Source: Myrica gale
Taxonomy: Eukaryota; Streptophyta; Magnoliopsida; Fagales; Myricaceae
Assembly: GCA_963930655.1 (NCBI GenBank)
Contig: OZ005610.1
Span: 3,601,001-3,665,000 of the forward strand
Length of the DNA: 64,000 bases
Direction: 5' to 3'
Shown: piece after piece, positions 1-11,537 of the stretch
Layout of the letters: every line of letters starts with the position of its first letter
How positions within the stretch are numbered: position 1 is the first letter of the stretch
Made by a program: the position numbers and the translations under genes
The notes under the pieces: generated by a model
The model's input: only the letters and a program-made list of their open reading frames with translations
What the model was told of the DNA's origin: nothing
Database searches by the model: none

Positions 1-80
1 GGGCCCATCATACAAATAAGCAGCAAAAAATTTCAAATCCACTAACACAGAGAGAAGTCCATGAAAAGAATAGGCAATAA

Positions 81-473
81 TCAGGAGGTTCTTCAGGTAG
101 ATTTGAATATATTTTCACGTTTGATAGTGGAAGGTTTGAATCATATCAGATAACACCTAGGTTTTGCGATAAGCCCACATTTGGATAGCATTGCAAGGGA
201 GTTAGTTTTTGAGAAGGGTGAATCTTCTATAGATCATCATCACATAGCTACAAGATGTTTTGGGTTGCAAAATGTAGTAGAAGAGACTGCAGTGAAACGT
301 CTTGCTGCTCAAGCAAGTTCAAAGATACTGAACAGGGCTCGCAAGTTGCAGCTGTACATCAAGATGAATACAATCATAAAGATAAAGTTGATATAGATGT
401 ACGCATTATTACCAAAAACCCAAGCCAGAGGGCAACAATCTTTGCATCACAAAAGAAAAAACAAAATCACTGA
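81..473 (+). pseudogene. Coding-like remnant, unidentified, frameshifted
   Basis: The forward strand reads like protein in three consecutive blocks that change frame. About 81-180 gives a block containing GRFEYIFTFDSGRFESYQ and ending at a stop. About 181-330 gives a block containing IARELVFEKGESS and VKRLAAQASSKIL. About 330-473 gives a block containing KDKVDIDVRIITKNPSQRA before a stop. The frame order 0, 1, 0 suggests either a frameshifted gene remnant or two short exons. The family was not recognised. It lies on the strand opposite to the UTP25-like gene, in or beyond that gene's next intron. Confidence 0.25.
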
Positions 474-504
474 TCTCAACATTCTTGTCAGCAATCAAGA
501 CTTG

Positions 505-679
505 GCCATGTTTGAATGGACAAAAAAAAATTGAAATTTTTTTCACAACCACTTTTTCACACATTCCAACAACTTTTTACAAAGTCCAACACATTTTTTA
601 CAAATCCGAATAGAATCTACACTACCTCCCATAAAAAAAAGTTTCAACAATTTTTTTTTTTTGCCCATCCAAACAAGGC
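505..679. mobile_element. Small MITE with imperfect terminal inverted repeats
   Basis: The left end GCCATGTTTGAATGGACA is mirrored by the right end, which reads GCCTTGTTTGGATGGGCA on the other strand. The 175-bp interior is AT-rich and non-coding. A relative lies at about 60741-60909 with similar ends and interior. No target-site duplication was clear. Confidence 0.55.
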
Positions 680-800
680 AGTTTGAAATTATTATCAACC
701 ATGGATTATGAGATAAAAAAAAAACTTAAACACTAACAGAAAACAAATACCACCCCTGCGGATAATAAACCCACAATTATAACCAGAAAAACCTACTCAC

Positions 801-3425
801 TGCCCCTGTTAAAGATTAAATCGTTGAAAATATCAATGTTTGAATCAGCATTTTCAGTGTTTGGAGTACATAGACTTAATTTTTCTCTCTCTGATAAGTT
901 ACAGATTGGAACCATGATCATAAATAAAAGACCAGTATATCATCGACACTTGATAAAGCCTATAAGATAAAATATCATTTGGACAATAACAAAACCTCTT
1001 GATTTTGGTGAAAATAAGCTTTACGGAATCCCATGAAATGAGTCTTACTTTCTTCATTATCTTCCTCTTCTGACACACTAGAAGATTCGCAGCCATCATC
1101 TTCATCTTCTTCTGAGTCACTTTCACCTTCTAGGAGTCTTTGTCTATACACAAGAAAGCCAATATCCACTTTAAAATAGTATGTTAAAAAAAAAAGTTGA
1201 TCCATGAAGGAATGGCATCACTAGCCCTGCCTTCTGAACAAACATATGACAGTCGACTACTCTGTAGTTATAAGGGATACCTCAGTACAGTCTCAAGAAA
1301 TAAGAATACTGATGCATCACCGATCAATACTCAATATTGTATTTGGTCTTTATTCCAATCATGAACATTAGATATTAATAACTCCAATTAACCACAGCCT
1401 GTCACTATTCCTGTCTGCCTTGGCATGACCAAAAAGCAATGTCACGGTACTTAATCCTTTTTAACCTTAAACAACACATAAAATAAGAAACAATAAAGCA
1501 CAAGCTCTCCCATTTGACCTATTCTAATGTTTCACCTAATGTCCTGCAACTCTTTCTCTCAGCCAGTTCCAACTTCCTGATATTCCTTAAATCAACTCGT
1601 AAAATGGATATGTGAGTCTTTTCCTTTGAATTTCTGTGGGAATGAAAGGAAAACAAAAAATTGAACCTTAGACATATAACTCTGATGCTTTAGGAGACAC
1701 CTCAAAACGACCAGGTCCTCATATCCTTCAGTTTCACCCATAATGTAACCATACCTTGTTATTGTTACATCTATAATTATTTCACAAATTGAAAGATGTT
1801 ATTAGCAAAAGCAAGAACAAGGACTTCAAAGGGGAAAAAACAATTGCTACCCGATGCTGCAAACACGTGATCTATTTTACGAAAGACCATTTTCCATAGG
1901 GCTAAAGGAGTCGTTATACCAACAATGGAAGATAGAGAGAGGTCTTTGCATCTTAATGGCACTAGCACCAATATTGCAGCATTATGATCACAAAAGCTTT
2001 TTCAAAAGAAAAAACTGGTGCACTGATGCCCCTGATGGTCAACTAGATTGAAAATAAACCCAGTGTATGAAACATCCTTACCTTTTCTTACATGCATCAT
2101 CCACAGATTTGCTAGATGACCGCAGTTTCATCAATAAATTATCATACATCGATGCCTCTCCATTACTTACTTCTTCTTCAGAAGCCATACCAGTAAATTT
2201 GTCCTCCGATAGCTCTTCTGTAATGCAAAGTTTAGATTAACTATCCATTTTTGTCATCCTAAATAAATAGAAGACATCAAACCCTAAATTAAAAGTTCCT
2301 TATAATCCAGTGCCGGAGCATAACCTCAATAATTTACAAGCACTTCACAATCAGGAGATCTATGAGTAATTGCATATCTTTTGTTAAATAATCACAATTT
2401 CAGAATTTAAAAATCAAAATAAAAACCTTCTTTAGGTTATCTACGAGATGAAAAAAGTTTGGATTGAGAGAACATACACATAACATCTTTAACGAAATAC
2501 ATAAAATAAAGATGGAGAGCTAAACGTGCCTGAGAAACTAAGAGAGGGTCTACGAGCCTCTTCTTTAACACGGTTTTTCTTAATTGCATGTTTACTCACT
2601 TCCGACTTCTCGAGCGATTTGTGTCTCTTCAGTCCTACTTGAACATGAGTATGCACTATTATTCCAGTAAAATAATATTCAGAAAAAAGAAATAGTCAAA
2701 CTAACCTACATAGAATCAGCTAAGAAGAAGGCTTAATTAATCTACTAGTCCCTGAGGTATTCCCCAATCTCAAAACGATCCCTAACTAATGTTTCATCCT
2801 AATTGATCCTTGTGGAATTCTTCGTGTCTTGAAGTGATCATCCTGTCAGCTCGGGTGACCCGTAAACAGAAAAAATCCTATGTGATTAATGAAGACAAGT
2901 GTTAACCAATTGACAGTAACCACGTGTCTCTATTAGATGTTAAATCACCTAGCCCGCCATGTATGACCGAGTCCCATTCATTTTAATTTGATCTCAAATC
3001 CTCTACGCCAGCTCATAACGTCAAGTTGGGTTTCTACAAAATGCCACACACCCATAATGGGGAATTAAGTCCAATTTTGTGTAAGAGATTTTGAGGTGGA
3101 ATTAAAGGGTAAGGACAAGTGTGGCACACTGAGTGATTTAACAATTAATGTGGACAAGTGATTATTAGCAATTGGTTACCACTTGTCCCGCCATTCACGT
3201 GAGAAGAATTACAAAAGGATCAGTTTAGGACGAAATATACCCTAAGGATCAGTTTGGGATTGAACAATACCAGGGACTAGTAGATTAATTAAGTTAAAAA
3301 AACAAACTAACTTACATAGGACAGGAGAAGCCTCTAATCCTTTAGTTTCTTGCCAACACGAATATGCATTATTATACAGATATCTAAAAAGACTAACCTC
3401 GATTCCTGCCGAATTGCTTCCCCAT
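801..3425 (-). CDS. UTP25/DEF-family nucleolar protein, N-terminal part (gene runs off the left edge)
   Basis: Five exons, read on the minus strand, are 3425-3398, 2634-2530, 2217-2082, 1143-1049 and, less certainly, 890-801. They join in frame to about 151 residues. The protein starts MGKQFGRNRGLKRHKSLE, continues basic, then has an acidic stretch containing MYDNLLMKLRSSSKSVDDA and a run of Glu, Asp and Ser. This order, a basic start, a YDNLL...SSS(K)S block and an acidic tract, matches the N-terminus of plant UTP25 (digestive organ expansion factor/NOF1), an SSU-processome factor for 18S rRNA maturation in the nucleolus. The assignment is from remembered family features; the diagnostic C-terminal domain lies outside the window. 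The intron after exon 2 has a GC donor (CTCAG|GCACG). Intron 1 hosts a 562-bp MITE. A telobox lies upstream, as expected for ribosome-biogenesis genes. Confidence 0.62.
2732..3293. mobile_element. 562-bp MITE in intron 1 of the UTP25-like gene
   Basis: The ends are near-perfect inverted repeats. The left end begins CTTAATTAATCTACTAGTCC and the right end, read on the other strand, begins with the same 20 bases. The interior has no open frame of note and contains further imperfect inverted repeats. It lies wholly in intron 1 and does not touch splice sites. Confidence 0.75.
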
Positions 3426-3547
3426 CGGACCTGAGTAAATAAGTAAATAAATTATCCGTCACTGTTATAATTATGAGGAGTTTATTTTATCGAATTTCGT
3501 TCCTATGCAATGAGCGAGGGAGTTGCTACGAGTTATGACTCAAGTTA

Positions 3548-3555
3548 AAACCCTA
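3548..3555. promoter_or_regulatory. Telobox (AAACCCTA) upstream of the UTP25-like gene
   Basis: AAACCCTA lies 123 bp upstream of the start codon at 3425. In plants this element is enriched near transcription starts of ribosomal-protein and ribosome-biogenesis genes, which fits the gene call. Its function here is inferred. Confidence 0.45.
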
Positions 3556-3843
3556 GCTTCATCATCTGGTCAGTGAGGATTACTCAATTCCCATATGACT
3601 CGTTCCCTTGAAGCGATAGTGAGTGTGTTGCGAATCTCTCCCCCAGTTATTCTTCTCGTTGCTTGGAGAGAACAATGGAGCAACTATATTTTTTCTTCTT
3701 TTTGTATAAAAAAATATTATTTCCAGGGAATCTAGTATGCCCAACGGTAATGATTTACGGCAATGATCACAACTCTTTATGAACATCTAAGGTAAAGGTT
3801 TTTGAGGGAAAAAAAGAACTGTCAAGGACAAGGACTGCGGGTC

Positions 3844-3851
3844 TATTTATA
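3844..3851 (-). promoter_or_regulatory. Candidate TATA box in a 20-bp inverted repeat
   Basis: The minus strand reads TATAAATA, centred in an inverted repeat with 9-bp arms (CGGGTCTAT and ATAGACCCG) and a 2-bp spacer. It lies about 420 bp upstream of the UTP25-like ATG, so it would imply a leader of about 390 nt or a leader intron. Confidence 0.3.
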
Positions 3852-4540
3852 GACCCGGATAGTTATCAACTTTGGTTCGGGTTGTGTTTGACATCGGGCT
3901 AGAAAAACCCGTTATGGTTTTCAGATAGAGAACTGAATACCGGCCTGTTAACTAACACCCCCGAACCACTAAACGGCAGCGGCTGTGATTACAGAGAGTG
4001 ATTTAATCCGGGACTAACAGCGTAGTGGCAGCCCTTTCGAAACTTCTTCTGTTTTTGCTCGTTACTAATCCGGGGCCTGATAGGACTTTCTTTTCAGTCT
4101 TTGAGAGTGGGAAGAAGGGGATTAGCTGGTAATTCGAGTCACAACAAGTAGTGGCTGTAATATAAATTTTAAATGATGTGGCAGAATCAAAACGACGATT
4201 ATGGCAAAGCATACTAACAGAATCAAGTAAAACTTCATTTTCTTTCCACTCTCCACTCTAAGTAGAAAATCAATTATCGTATGTAAGAAAGAAAAACAGA
4301 GATGAAAAACTCCATTGTTTCTCCTTTTTGTCATTTACCAATCAGTTCTAAAACTCCTTTCCTTTTCTCTTCAGCAACCAAACAGACAGCCATATTCAGA
4401 GAGAAAGAGAGACAGAGAAGCAATACCTCGCATACAATATTCACAAGATAGCCAAAGAAGAACTGCTCGATTCCCTCCCTCTTACTAGGTAGGCGAGTGA
4501 CCGGAATAAGGGAGAGAGCGACAGAAATGAGTCTCACTAG

Positions 4541-4740
4541 CAACCAGTGGTGGTACTAGAATTGAATTTGAAGGGGGGCAAACTCCTAAGGAGAAATGAC
4601 AAAAAAAAAATCCTAATGTAATGCAAAAAAATGTCTTAAGAGTTAAAATATCAAAAATTAAGGACTAAAAACATTAAAAATATTGAAAAACACGTACCGT
4701 ACTATTTGCTGAGACTGAGAGGTGGCAATTGGATCCCTTA
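4541..4740. repeat. Dispersed repeat, copy 1
   Basis: A block around 4633-4700 that includes AAAAATTAAGGACTAAAA is repeated at about 9080-9150 in intron 1 of the GDSL gene. The shared segment runs on to a GACTGAGAGGTG...AATTGGAT motif. The element class is unknown. Confidence 0.5.
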
Positions 4741-6190
4741 TCCTACAGTACAGTTATAACAGTTATATTTTTAAAACAAAATGTTTGGAATTGTCCCCTT
4801 GAAAACAAATACAAATAAGCTTCCCATATGATTTCACAACCAATAAAAAAATGATCTAAGAACAAAGCAATAACTAAAATTATTCTGAAATTTTCCTTCA
4901 CTGTGGAGGAGAGAGGGATGGAGAGGCAAAGAACAAACCTCAACTCTTTACAGATGTCAAAATTGGTGAATATGAAACTGCTTTCAAGCTGATGAAGAAT
5001 ATGGCTAATAACCCTCTGTTAACCCAATCAAGAAGGCTTCATTCCCACTTTGCAAAAATCCATTTCATCCATGTTGACAAGCAGTGCATGGAAAGATGTT
5101 CTGGCAAGTCTGACTACAAAATAGCAAGATGATCATAGAATCTGTTACACAACTGTTCTATTATTTGCACCAGTTACAATAACTTTCATGTAGACCACTA
5201 TTAAATGGGAGTCCAATGAACAACAGATGAAACTATTCAGACAAGCAATAAATAGGAACAAGGGAATGGTTATTGCAGAATAAGACTCGCTTGAAAAAGG
5301 CATAACAAAATTGCTTCTCATTCTTTTTCTGCTGAGAAGAAGATGGGTTATATTGCATCCATAGCAGCGTTTCCTTTTTGGTAGGGTTAGTGGGGAAGGG
5401 AAGTGAAAATCTCAAAGGAACTAGTATGGCATTACACAAGTGTGACTTTTGAATTAAAAAAGTTTCTTCAATTGAGCAATTTAAAATGATGTAAAGACCA
5501 GATCTCACTTGGAGCAAAATCAATGTCATAATCCAAGGATAATATGCTGCTCCATAACTTAAGTTTGGAAGACTATAATCTAGCAATGCAGAAACTATTT
5601 GACAAATCAATACAATAAAGGATTCGGATCATCAAAACAGATTGGATGCAGTTTCTTGTGTTTCCCTGATACATTTTAGAACAATATACACCCTGTATCA
5701 AGAACTAAAGTAAGTGCCTTACCACAATACTACACCTTTGCAATGCAAACCTCAAAAAAACATGGCAGCCAACAGAATTTGTCTGTTTATATATAAATTG
5801 AGCCACAGTGAAGAAAAACTAGATAGGGAGAGAGAGCCCGAAAGAGGCAGAGAGGGAGAGAGAGAGCCGGTGGACGAAAGAGGGACGGAGAGGCAGAGAG
5901 GGAGAGAGAGCCGGCGGAGGAGAGAGGGAGTGAGAGAGAACTGTGAGAGAGGGTGGCGTGGAGGGCTGGAGGCGTCGGAAGAGAGGGTTGAACCAGCCTG
6001 GGCTGGGCGGGCCTGGGGGCAGGGCTTGGGCCTTGTGGGCTGGGCGCACCTGGGTCAATGGCTGGGCAGGGCGGGCCAAGGGAGGCGGGCGTGGGCCTAG
6101 GGAGGCGACCTTGTTCCGCCTCTGCTGGCAGCAGATATGGCGGCTAGTATTAGTGGGGTGAGTTCAGCGGGCGGCAGCACGACGTGAGCG
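4741..6190. other. Intergenic, no gene modelled; GA-rich and GC-rich tract
   Basis: No convincing gene was found. From 5820 to 5945 the plus strand is a GAGA-rich low-complexity tract, followed to about 6180 by a GC-rich tract with GGGCTGGGC-like repeats. On the minus strand this looks like a CT-rich plant 5' leader, but no coding sequence follows. A short stretch at about 4957-5128 on the plus strand, after a CTTTACAG acceptor-like site, reads as a protein of about 57 codons containing YETAFKLMKNMANNPLL. It was not recognised and could be an exon relic. Confidence 0.3.
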
Positions 6191-7371
6191 ACAGAGGGAG
6201 AGGAGAAATTAGCGCTTTAATTGGGCATTAGTTTAGTTTGACTTTAGCTGGAAAAAAAATAATTAAGTTTTGACTTTAACGTGGGTTTGATTTATTGGAG
6301 AGGTATCATGCTTCTGAAGGCTCAAGCCGCATCATTTTGAGAAACTACAAGCCCAAGCAACCCAGCCTCGTGGATTACAGAATTTAAGTCGTAATGTGGA
6401 ATCACAGTGTAAGTTGTTGGAAGCCCAAACAGCCCAATATTGATAATTAAAAGTTTAATGGTTTTAAAAACCTTTTTTGATATTTACCCAAAACAAACCT
6501 TTCTTATTTCAAATTATTTTTTTATCCAAACATAATTTTTGCAGACTTAAACATTTCAATTTTTAACAAAAATTTATATCTAATTGTTAATATCAAATAA
6601 AAAAGTTACTACTGCAAAAAATTTCTCTTTTCAAATATCTTTTATATGATCATGTCACCTTCACAAACACCCAAAAAAACATATCTCAACAAAATATTTT
6701 TAATTATTAAAAAACGCAAACAAACATAGCAAATTAGTTTTGTTTTGTTTTTTCGTTAATGTTTTTTTTCTTGTTGTGCCTACATGTGAGTTGTTCAACC
6801 CCGGCGGCCAAAACCGGCACCTACATAGGATAGGTCGGTTTTTAGATAATTGTCATCTACACCTACACCGTTAAGGGCAAAAATCGGCCCTTAGTTGTGA
6901 CGGTTTTCGATTATCCTACATACATATTAGACCATTTTTTTAGCATTTTACGCACTTGACCTAATGTATTTTTTTTTTCTTTTGGTCCATTAACCACAGG
7001 GCTTCTGCAAATGAATCCAAACTCCAAACTCAAAAATTCAGTTTGTCAAGACACACAAACCTCTTATACTATAAACAAATGAACCCAAACTCAAAATTTA
7101 TATTCCTTATTAACGTGTTTTCTTTACTTAATAAATCTGCGATATATTATCGATCCTCAGCTTTGATCGTAGGTGATCCAGTAGTTTTGAATGCAGCATG
7201 GTCTAATATTAGCTGCATGTTGGCATGGTCTGCATTGATTTCTATATATTTAGACCAAAAAAACTTATTTAATCCAAAAGCATCCATCCAATCGAACATT
7301 AATATCAGCAATTACATTCACGTTAGAAAACTCTTCCGATATGGTAGACGGTAGTATATATATACAGTTTA
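6191..7371. other. AT-rich intergenic DNA downstream of the GDSL gene
   Basis: No gene was seen. The stretch 6470-6740 resembles the AT-rich interiors of the MITEs elsewhere in the window. The stretch 6800-6910 holds CGGTTTT/AAAACCG-type inverted motifs of unknown origin. Confidence 0.3.
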
Positions 7372-10300
7372 TTAGAGCTGGACGAGGCGTTCGATATCAA
7401 AGGGATAGGCATCTGTGGGAGACTCAGCTCTGTATGCTCTCCTCGCGTACACCGCGTATACGTCTTCAGTCGAATGGACGGCATCCCAAAATGTATATTG
7501 GCTCCTATTACTGCATGACTTTCCGAAAGGATCGCATTGCGCCATGCCTAATCCAGTCCCCGTCACTTGACAGCAGGGTGCATTTGTTTCTTTGGGACCT
7601 GACACAAACTCCATCTCATGAATCTCATAACCAACCGCAAAATTAAGTGGCGATACTTGTAAAAATTAAGAGCTAGCTTTAGGTAATCTACCTTGAGAAA
7701 GCGAATTGCTTAACGCGATTCCAGAAGAATTTACGAAGATAAAATTAGCATCGGTTAGGCTCTTGTTGAGGTTGTCCAGTACCAGCCATTTAAGCCGGTT
7801 ATTGAAAAGCAAGACCGCATTGTTGACGTTGTCCACGCATGATAGAGAACCGACATTACTTCCGAATGAAGCTTTTTCGACTAAAGTGCAACCCAACAGA
7901 CTCAGTCCAAAAACGGCTACTTTCCTTGCTCCACACTCGTACAAAGTCTAGCATCAGCAGAAGAGCTTCAGTTTTTCTACTTCGATCATATGGAACAACA
8001 ATGGAAATTAGTATGAAGAAGTTGTTTAATTAACGTACCTTTAATTGCTGAGAAACTTGTAGGACGAGAGCTTCAGCATATTGGTCCTGGGTATACTGGC
8101 GGCTAGTGGGGAAGTACTTAGGCAAGAAGTAGTTATTAATATAGTCGTTGCTGCCTATGGCAACAGAATATATGCATTTTCTTAGGTACTCTGCGGAGGA
8201 GTTTTGATTTCCCAGTATGGTGATGATCTGCGACACCGTACTTTGATGATTTTTCAACTGCCTGTCCATGCTTATCCGATCACCCTGCAATGATGAACCA
8301 AGATATATATATGTCAATTTTGAGAGTGTTTCATTCTTTTTTTAATCAAAACTACGGCTAGCTACCTTTATTCAAGCAAAAAGGAAAAGCTAGGGGATAG
8401 TCCCAATTCTTCTTTTGATTCATTTGGCTTGAAGATCGCACGCAAATATAGTACAAGTGATTCTGTGAACAATTCTTGAGCTGTTCAAGATGTTGCAAAG
8501 GCCTAGCAGATCATACACTATCAAATTCATGCGATCTACTAATTAACGATCTAATAATATATATTCTCAGTTTTGGAGTACTCATCGACATTAGGCATGC
8601 ATGCATATATAATTAATGGCACCGGCCGGAGAGACACAAATTTTGCTTGTTGATTGTCGGTCGATGCCGTTGTGTTGCACTATTAATTACCAGTTGTTGT
8701 CCAGTTTCACTGCGAATTCCTGCTGCTCCAGATGCATAATTGACGCCTGTGAGTATTTCCTGGCCTCTAGCAGTAGCGAAGGGTGGGATGTAATCGTCAA
8801 AACCCAGAAATTCAGCTGCAATGAGAAATCAGTGTCCAACAGCGCGCAATCGTATTTCTGGAAAACCGTACGTATAAGCCACTCAAAACTACTTATCAAC
8901 AACGAGTAGTAGTGCACATGATGTCAACCTGCAAATTAACTTATACCCCAACTCGATGTGAAGGAAATTAATTAGATGGAGATTTTTTTTTTCAAGCCAA
9001 TCGAAGATGCATCAGCAGTGGCGGAACCAGGATCAAAATCCATGAGTGTCGAACTTGAAATAGTAATGCAAAATATTGTCTTAGAGGTACAATGTCAAAA
9101 ATTAAGGACTAAAAGCATTAAAAATATTGGAATACATGTACCGTAATATGTACTGCGACTGAGAGGTGATAATTGGATCATACGAGTTTGCATCTTCTGA
9201 AAAAGTTGCAAAATGACTTCGTTCTCAATAGTTTTAAAAACTTCTTGCTCGATGTACACTAACATGCAATCATTCATTCATTTATCTCTCATATTATTAC
9301 GCAAATCACTTTTTATGATTTAATCCAAGTTAATTCCCTACTAATTTTAAAACTTTAGAACAAATTACAGATAATTATGATGGTTGAGATCTTGATGTTA
9401 CTAGGGGTTGACTTTCTTACATTTTTTGGTTACTACCTAGAGTCTCTCTTTTTTTCTCCTTTTTTTTTTACAAAAGATTACTGAGATGCATTTGTAATTT
9501 ACTTTCTCTAGGTTCTATGGATTTGGAATTGAAAGATATTCACATTCTCCAAAGCAACTTCCACACAGAGAGCAACAATTGATGACAAATCATGCCCTGA
9601 ATAATAAAAACAAAATTTTCAGGATAAGCAAGATTTAGTAAAAGAGTTCATTAGATAAACATATCCCAAAAGTGGTCAGGACTTTGATTTGGCCTATACA
9701 AGGATTCTAAACAAACACAACATTTTTTGAAGTCTCTAATAAAAATGAAGAAACAAATCAACATAGGGAGAAAAAAATGAAGTGGTCTTGATTGTGAAAA
9801 AATAGGAGCAAAGAGTAAATAATTTTTTACTAACATAAATTTAGTAAGATGACGGGAAGTTACCCCTCGGTTGAAGAACTTGTAATCGATGCAAAAAAAA
9901 TAATTATAATAACTGTATATTTGCCTTAATTATTATGTAGCACTAAGAGCAAAATCAATGTATAGAAAAAAAATATTTTAGATCCGATACCCATTAAGTC
10001 TATTTGGCCTGGACTTAATGGGTATCAAACCTAGTTAATTTATAAAGAAAACAAAAACAAAAACAAAAAAATTACATTAGAAATTTTTTTTGGGGGGTGC
10101 GATGGGTATCGGCCGATACCCATCGCACCCCCTTGCTTCCGACCCTGGATGCATGGAGATTGTATATATATTGAAATATAAAGGCAGAAAAAATCTCTCA
10201 ATGGAAATGGATAGCAATTGATGAAATCTTTTTTTTTTCTAACTAGCAATTGATGAAATCTGCAGCAAAGAGTAGTCACTTTGGGTGGGTTTAAGATATA

Positions 10301-11427
10301 TAATCAAGTTTCATATTCGGTTAGCCAAACCTAACTAAAACATAGGCTTTTGTACCTCCTCTCATGTTTCAAAACGTTTTTTACTCATTTTTTCATCAAT
10401 TTCAATACCTTTTCACCAATCCCAATAATTTTTTACAAATTACAACAACTTTTAACACATTTTTCACTAATTCCAAGAGAATCTACACTACTTTAAAAAA
10501 AAACACAAACACAAAAACATATCTCAAGACTTAAACCAAACATAGCCTAAATCTCCAGAATCAGAGTCTGTCAACAAAAATTGTCTTTGTACAAAACCAA
10601 TAAGAGGAAATTATCTTTTACTTAAATTTAGGGATTTTTACAATTTGGTCACTGAGTTTTAGTACCAGTGACAAAATGATCACTAATTTTTTTTTTTACT
10701 TTTTGGTCATTGAGAAAACATAGTGATGACTTTTCACTTCATCCGTCAGACTTCCCTTAATTTTTAACGGTGATAGCGGTCGACCGCTACTGTTCACTTC
10801 ATCCCTCAAAGACAACTTGCAGCGGTCGACCGCTTTCTATTCCGTTAAAAAAATAATGGAGGTTTGGCGGATGGACTAAAAAGTCACAACTACGTATTCT
10901 CAGTGACCAAAAAGTAAAAAAAAAATAAGTTCAGTGATCATTTTGTCACCAGTACTAAAACCCAGTGACTAAATTTTTAATTTCTCTTTATTATCTCCAA
11001 ACTACCGTAAGTTCTGAGTATTGAAAATTTTTCCTAATTTCCCAAACCAATTGAGCCTCAATATAAACTAGCATTGAAGCATGCACAAAAGAAAAAAGAT
11101 TAATTATGTACAGCACTGAAAAACACAAATTTATGCACGAACAAATTAAGCAAAAAAATGCTGACCAATGAAGTCCGCCATATTACGGCCGTTGGTAAAT
11201 CTTCCCGTAATACCAACGGGGAAATCAATCCCGTATGGTGGATAGTTGGCTTTTGCCAGAGTATCGAGGTTGTTATTGTTCCCGTTGTCGGATATCGAGT
11301 CCCCAAATATGAAGAAACAAGGTACTTGTGGCTTTCCATTAGCACTGTCTTGCAAAGTTGATACCACCAAGAAAACAATAAGCAGCTTTTTCCGTAAAGC
11401 CTCGATGAGCAAATTACATGCGGCCAT
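7372..11427 (-). CDS. GDSL esterase/lipase (SGNH hydrolase), secreted
   Basis: Five exons on the minus strand: 11427-11166, 8815-8691, 8284-8039, 7947-7692 and 7655-7372. They join in frame to 390 residues, normal for the plant family. An N-terminal hydrophobic stretch (about residues 14-24) suggests secretion. Block [16 protein letters not shown] carries the nucleophile Ser44. Block [14 protein letters not shown] carries Asn175. Block V FWDAVHST carries Asp354 and His357. The order and the ending [12 protein letters not shown] match plant extracellular GDSL lipases of the At1g29670 type, which hydrolyse ester or lipid substrates; the substrate cannot be read from the sequence. Intron 1 is 2350 bp and packed with repeats, while the others are short. 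The start is the only ATG before the signal-like sequence. The exon 5 acceptor (ACAAG|TATCG) was chosen because it alone keeps the frame. Confidence 0.88.
9015..9190. repeat. Dispersed repeat, copy 2 (GDSL intron 1)
   Basis: This is related to the copy at 4541-4740. It shares the AAAAATTAAGGACTAAAA block and the CATTAAAAATATTG segment. It starts with GTGGCGGAACCAGG, a motif common at ends of plant repeats. It is non-coding. Confidence 0.5.
9986..10132. repeat. Two hairpins including a perfect 40-bp palindrome
   Basis: At 9986-10026 there is a 15-bp perfect stem (GATACCCATTAAGTC) with an 11-nt loop. At 10093-10132 there is a perfect 40-bp palindrome with no spacer, whose left half is GGGGGTGCGATGGGTATCGG. 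Both share GATACCCAT. They lie in intron 1 of the GDSL gene. Confidence 0.9.
10212..10261 (-). mobile_element. 14-bp poly(A) insert between 18-bp direct repeats
   Basis: TAGCAATTGATGAAATCT occurs at 10212-10229 and again at 10244-10261. Between them lies a 14-bp insert, which on the minus strand reads GTTAG followed by nine A. This is the expected structure of an extremely 5'-truncated poly(A) retroelement with its target-site duplication. Confidence 0.55.
10631..10986. mobile_element. Foldback/MITE element, copy 1 (GDSL intron 1)
   Basis: The roughly 356-bp element is largely palindromic. The left arm has TTTGGTCACTGAGTTTTAGT and the right arm has its mirror ACTAAAACCCAGTGACTAAA. The centre contains two copies of the 14-bp palindrome AGCGGTCGACCGCT. 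A second member lies at 15285-15632. No coding capacity. Confidence 0.7.
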
Positions 11428-11523
11428 AGCGACAACCAGAATGAGAGTAAATACTTTGAAAGGGCTGCCGGTATGAAGGCGGAATCAAAGTGGAGTTGTT
11501 ATAACATGCACAAGAAGGAGAGC

Positions 11524-11537
11524 TATATATATATATA
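11524..11537 (-). promoter_or_regulatory. Candidate TATA box of the GDSL gene
   Basis: A TATATATATATATA run lies about 97-110 bp upstream of the GDSL ATG, a suitable distance for a TATA box in a plant promoter. Low-complexity AT DNA makes this tentative. Confidence 0.35.

Noticed and set aside
5714..6100. Plus-strand Arg/Glu-rich 128-codon frame and its Pro/Ser-rich minus counterpart
   Set aside because: Both arise from a GA-rich low-complexity tract followed by GC-rich repeats, and neither shows a domain.
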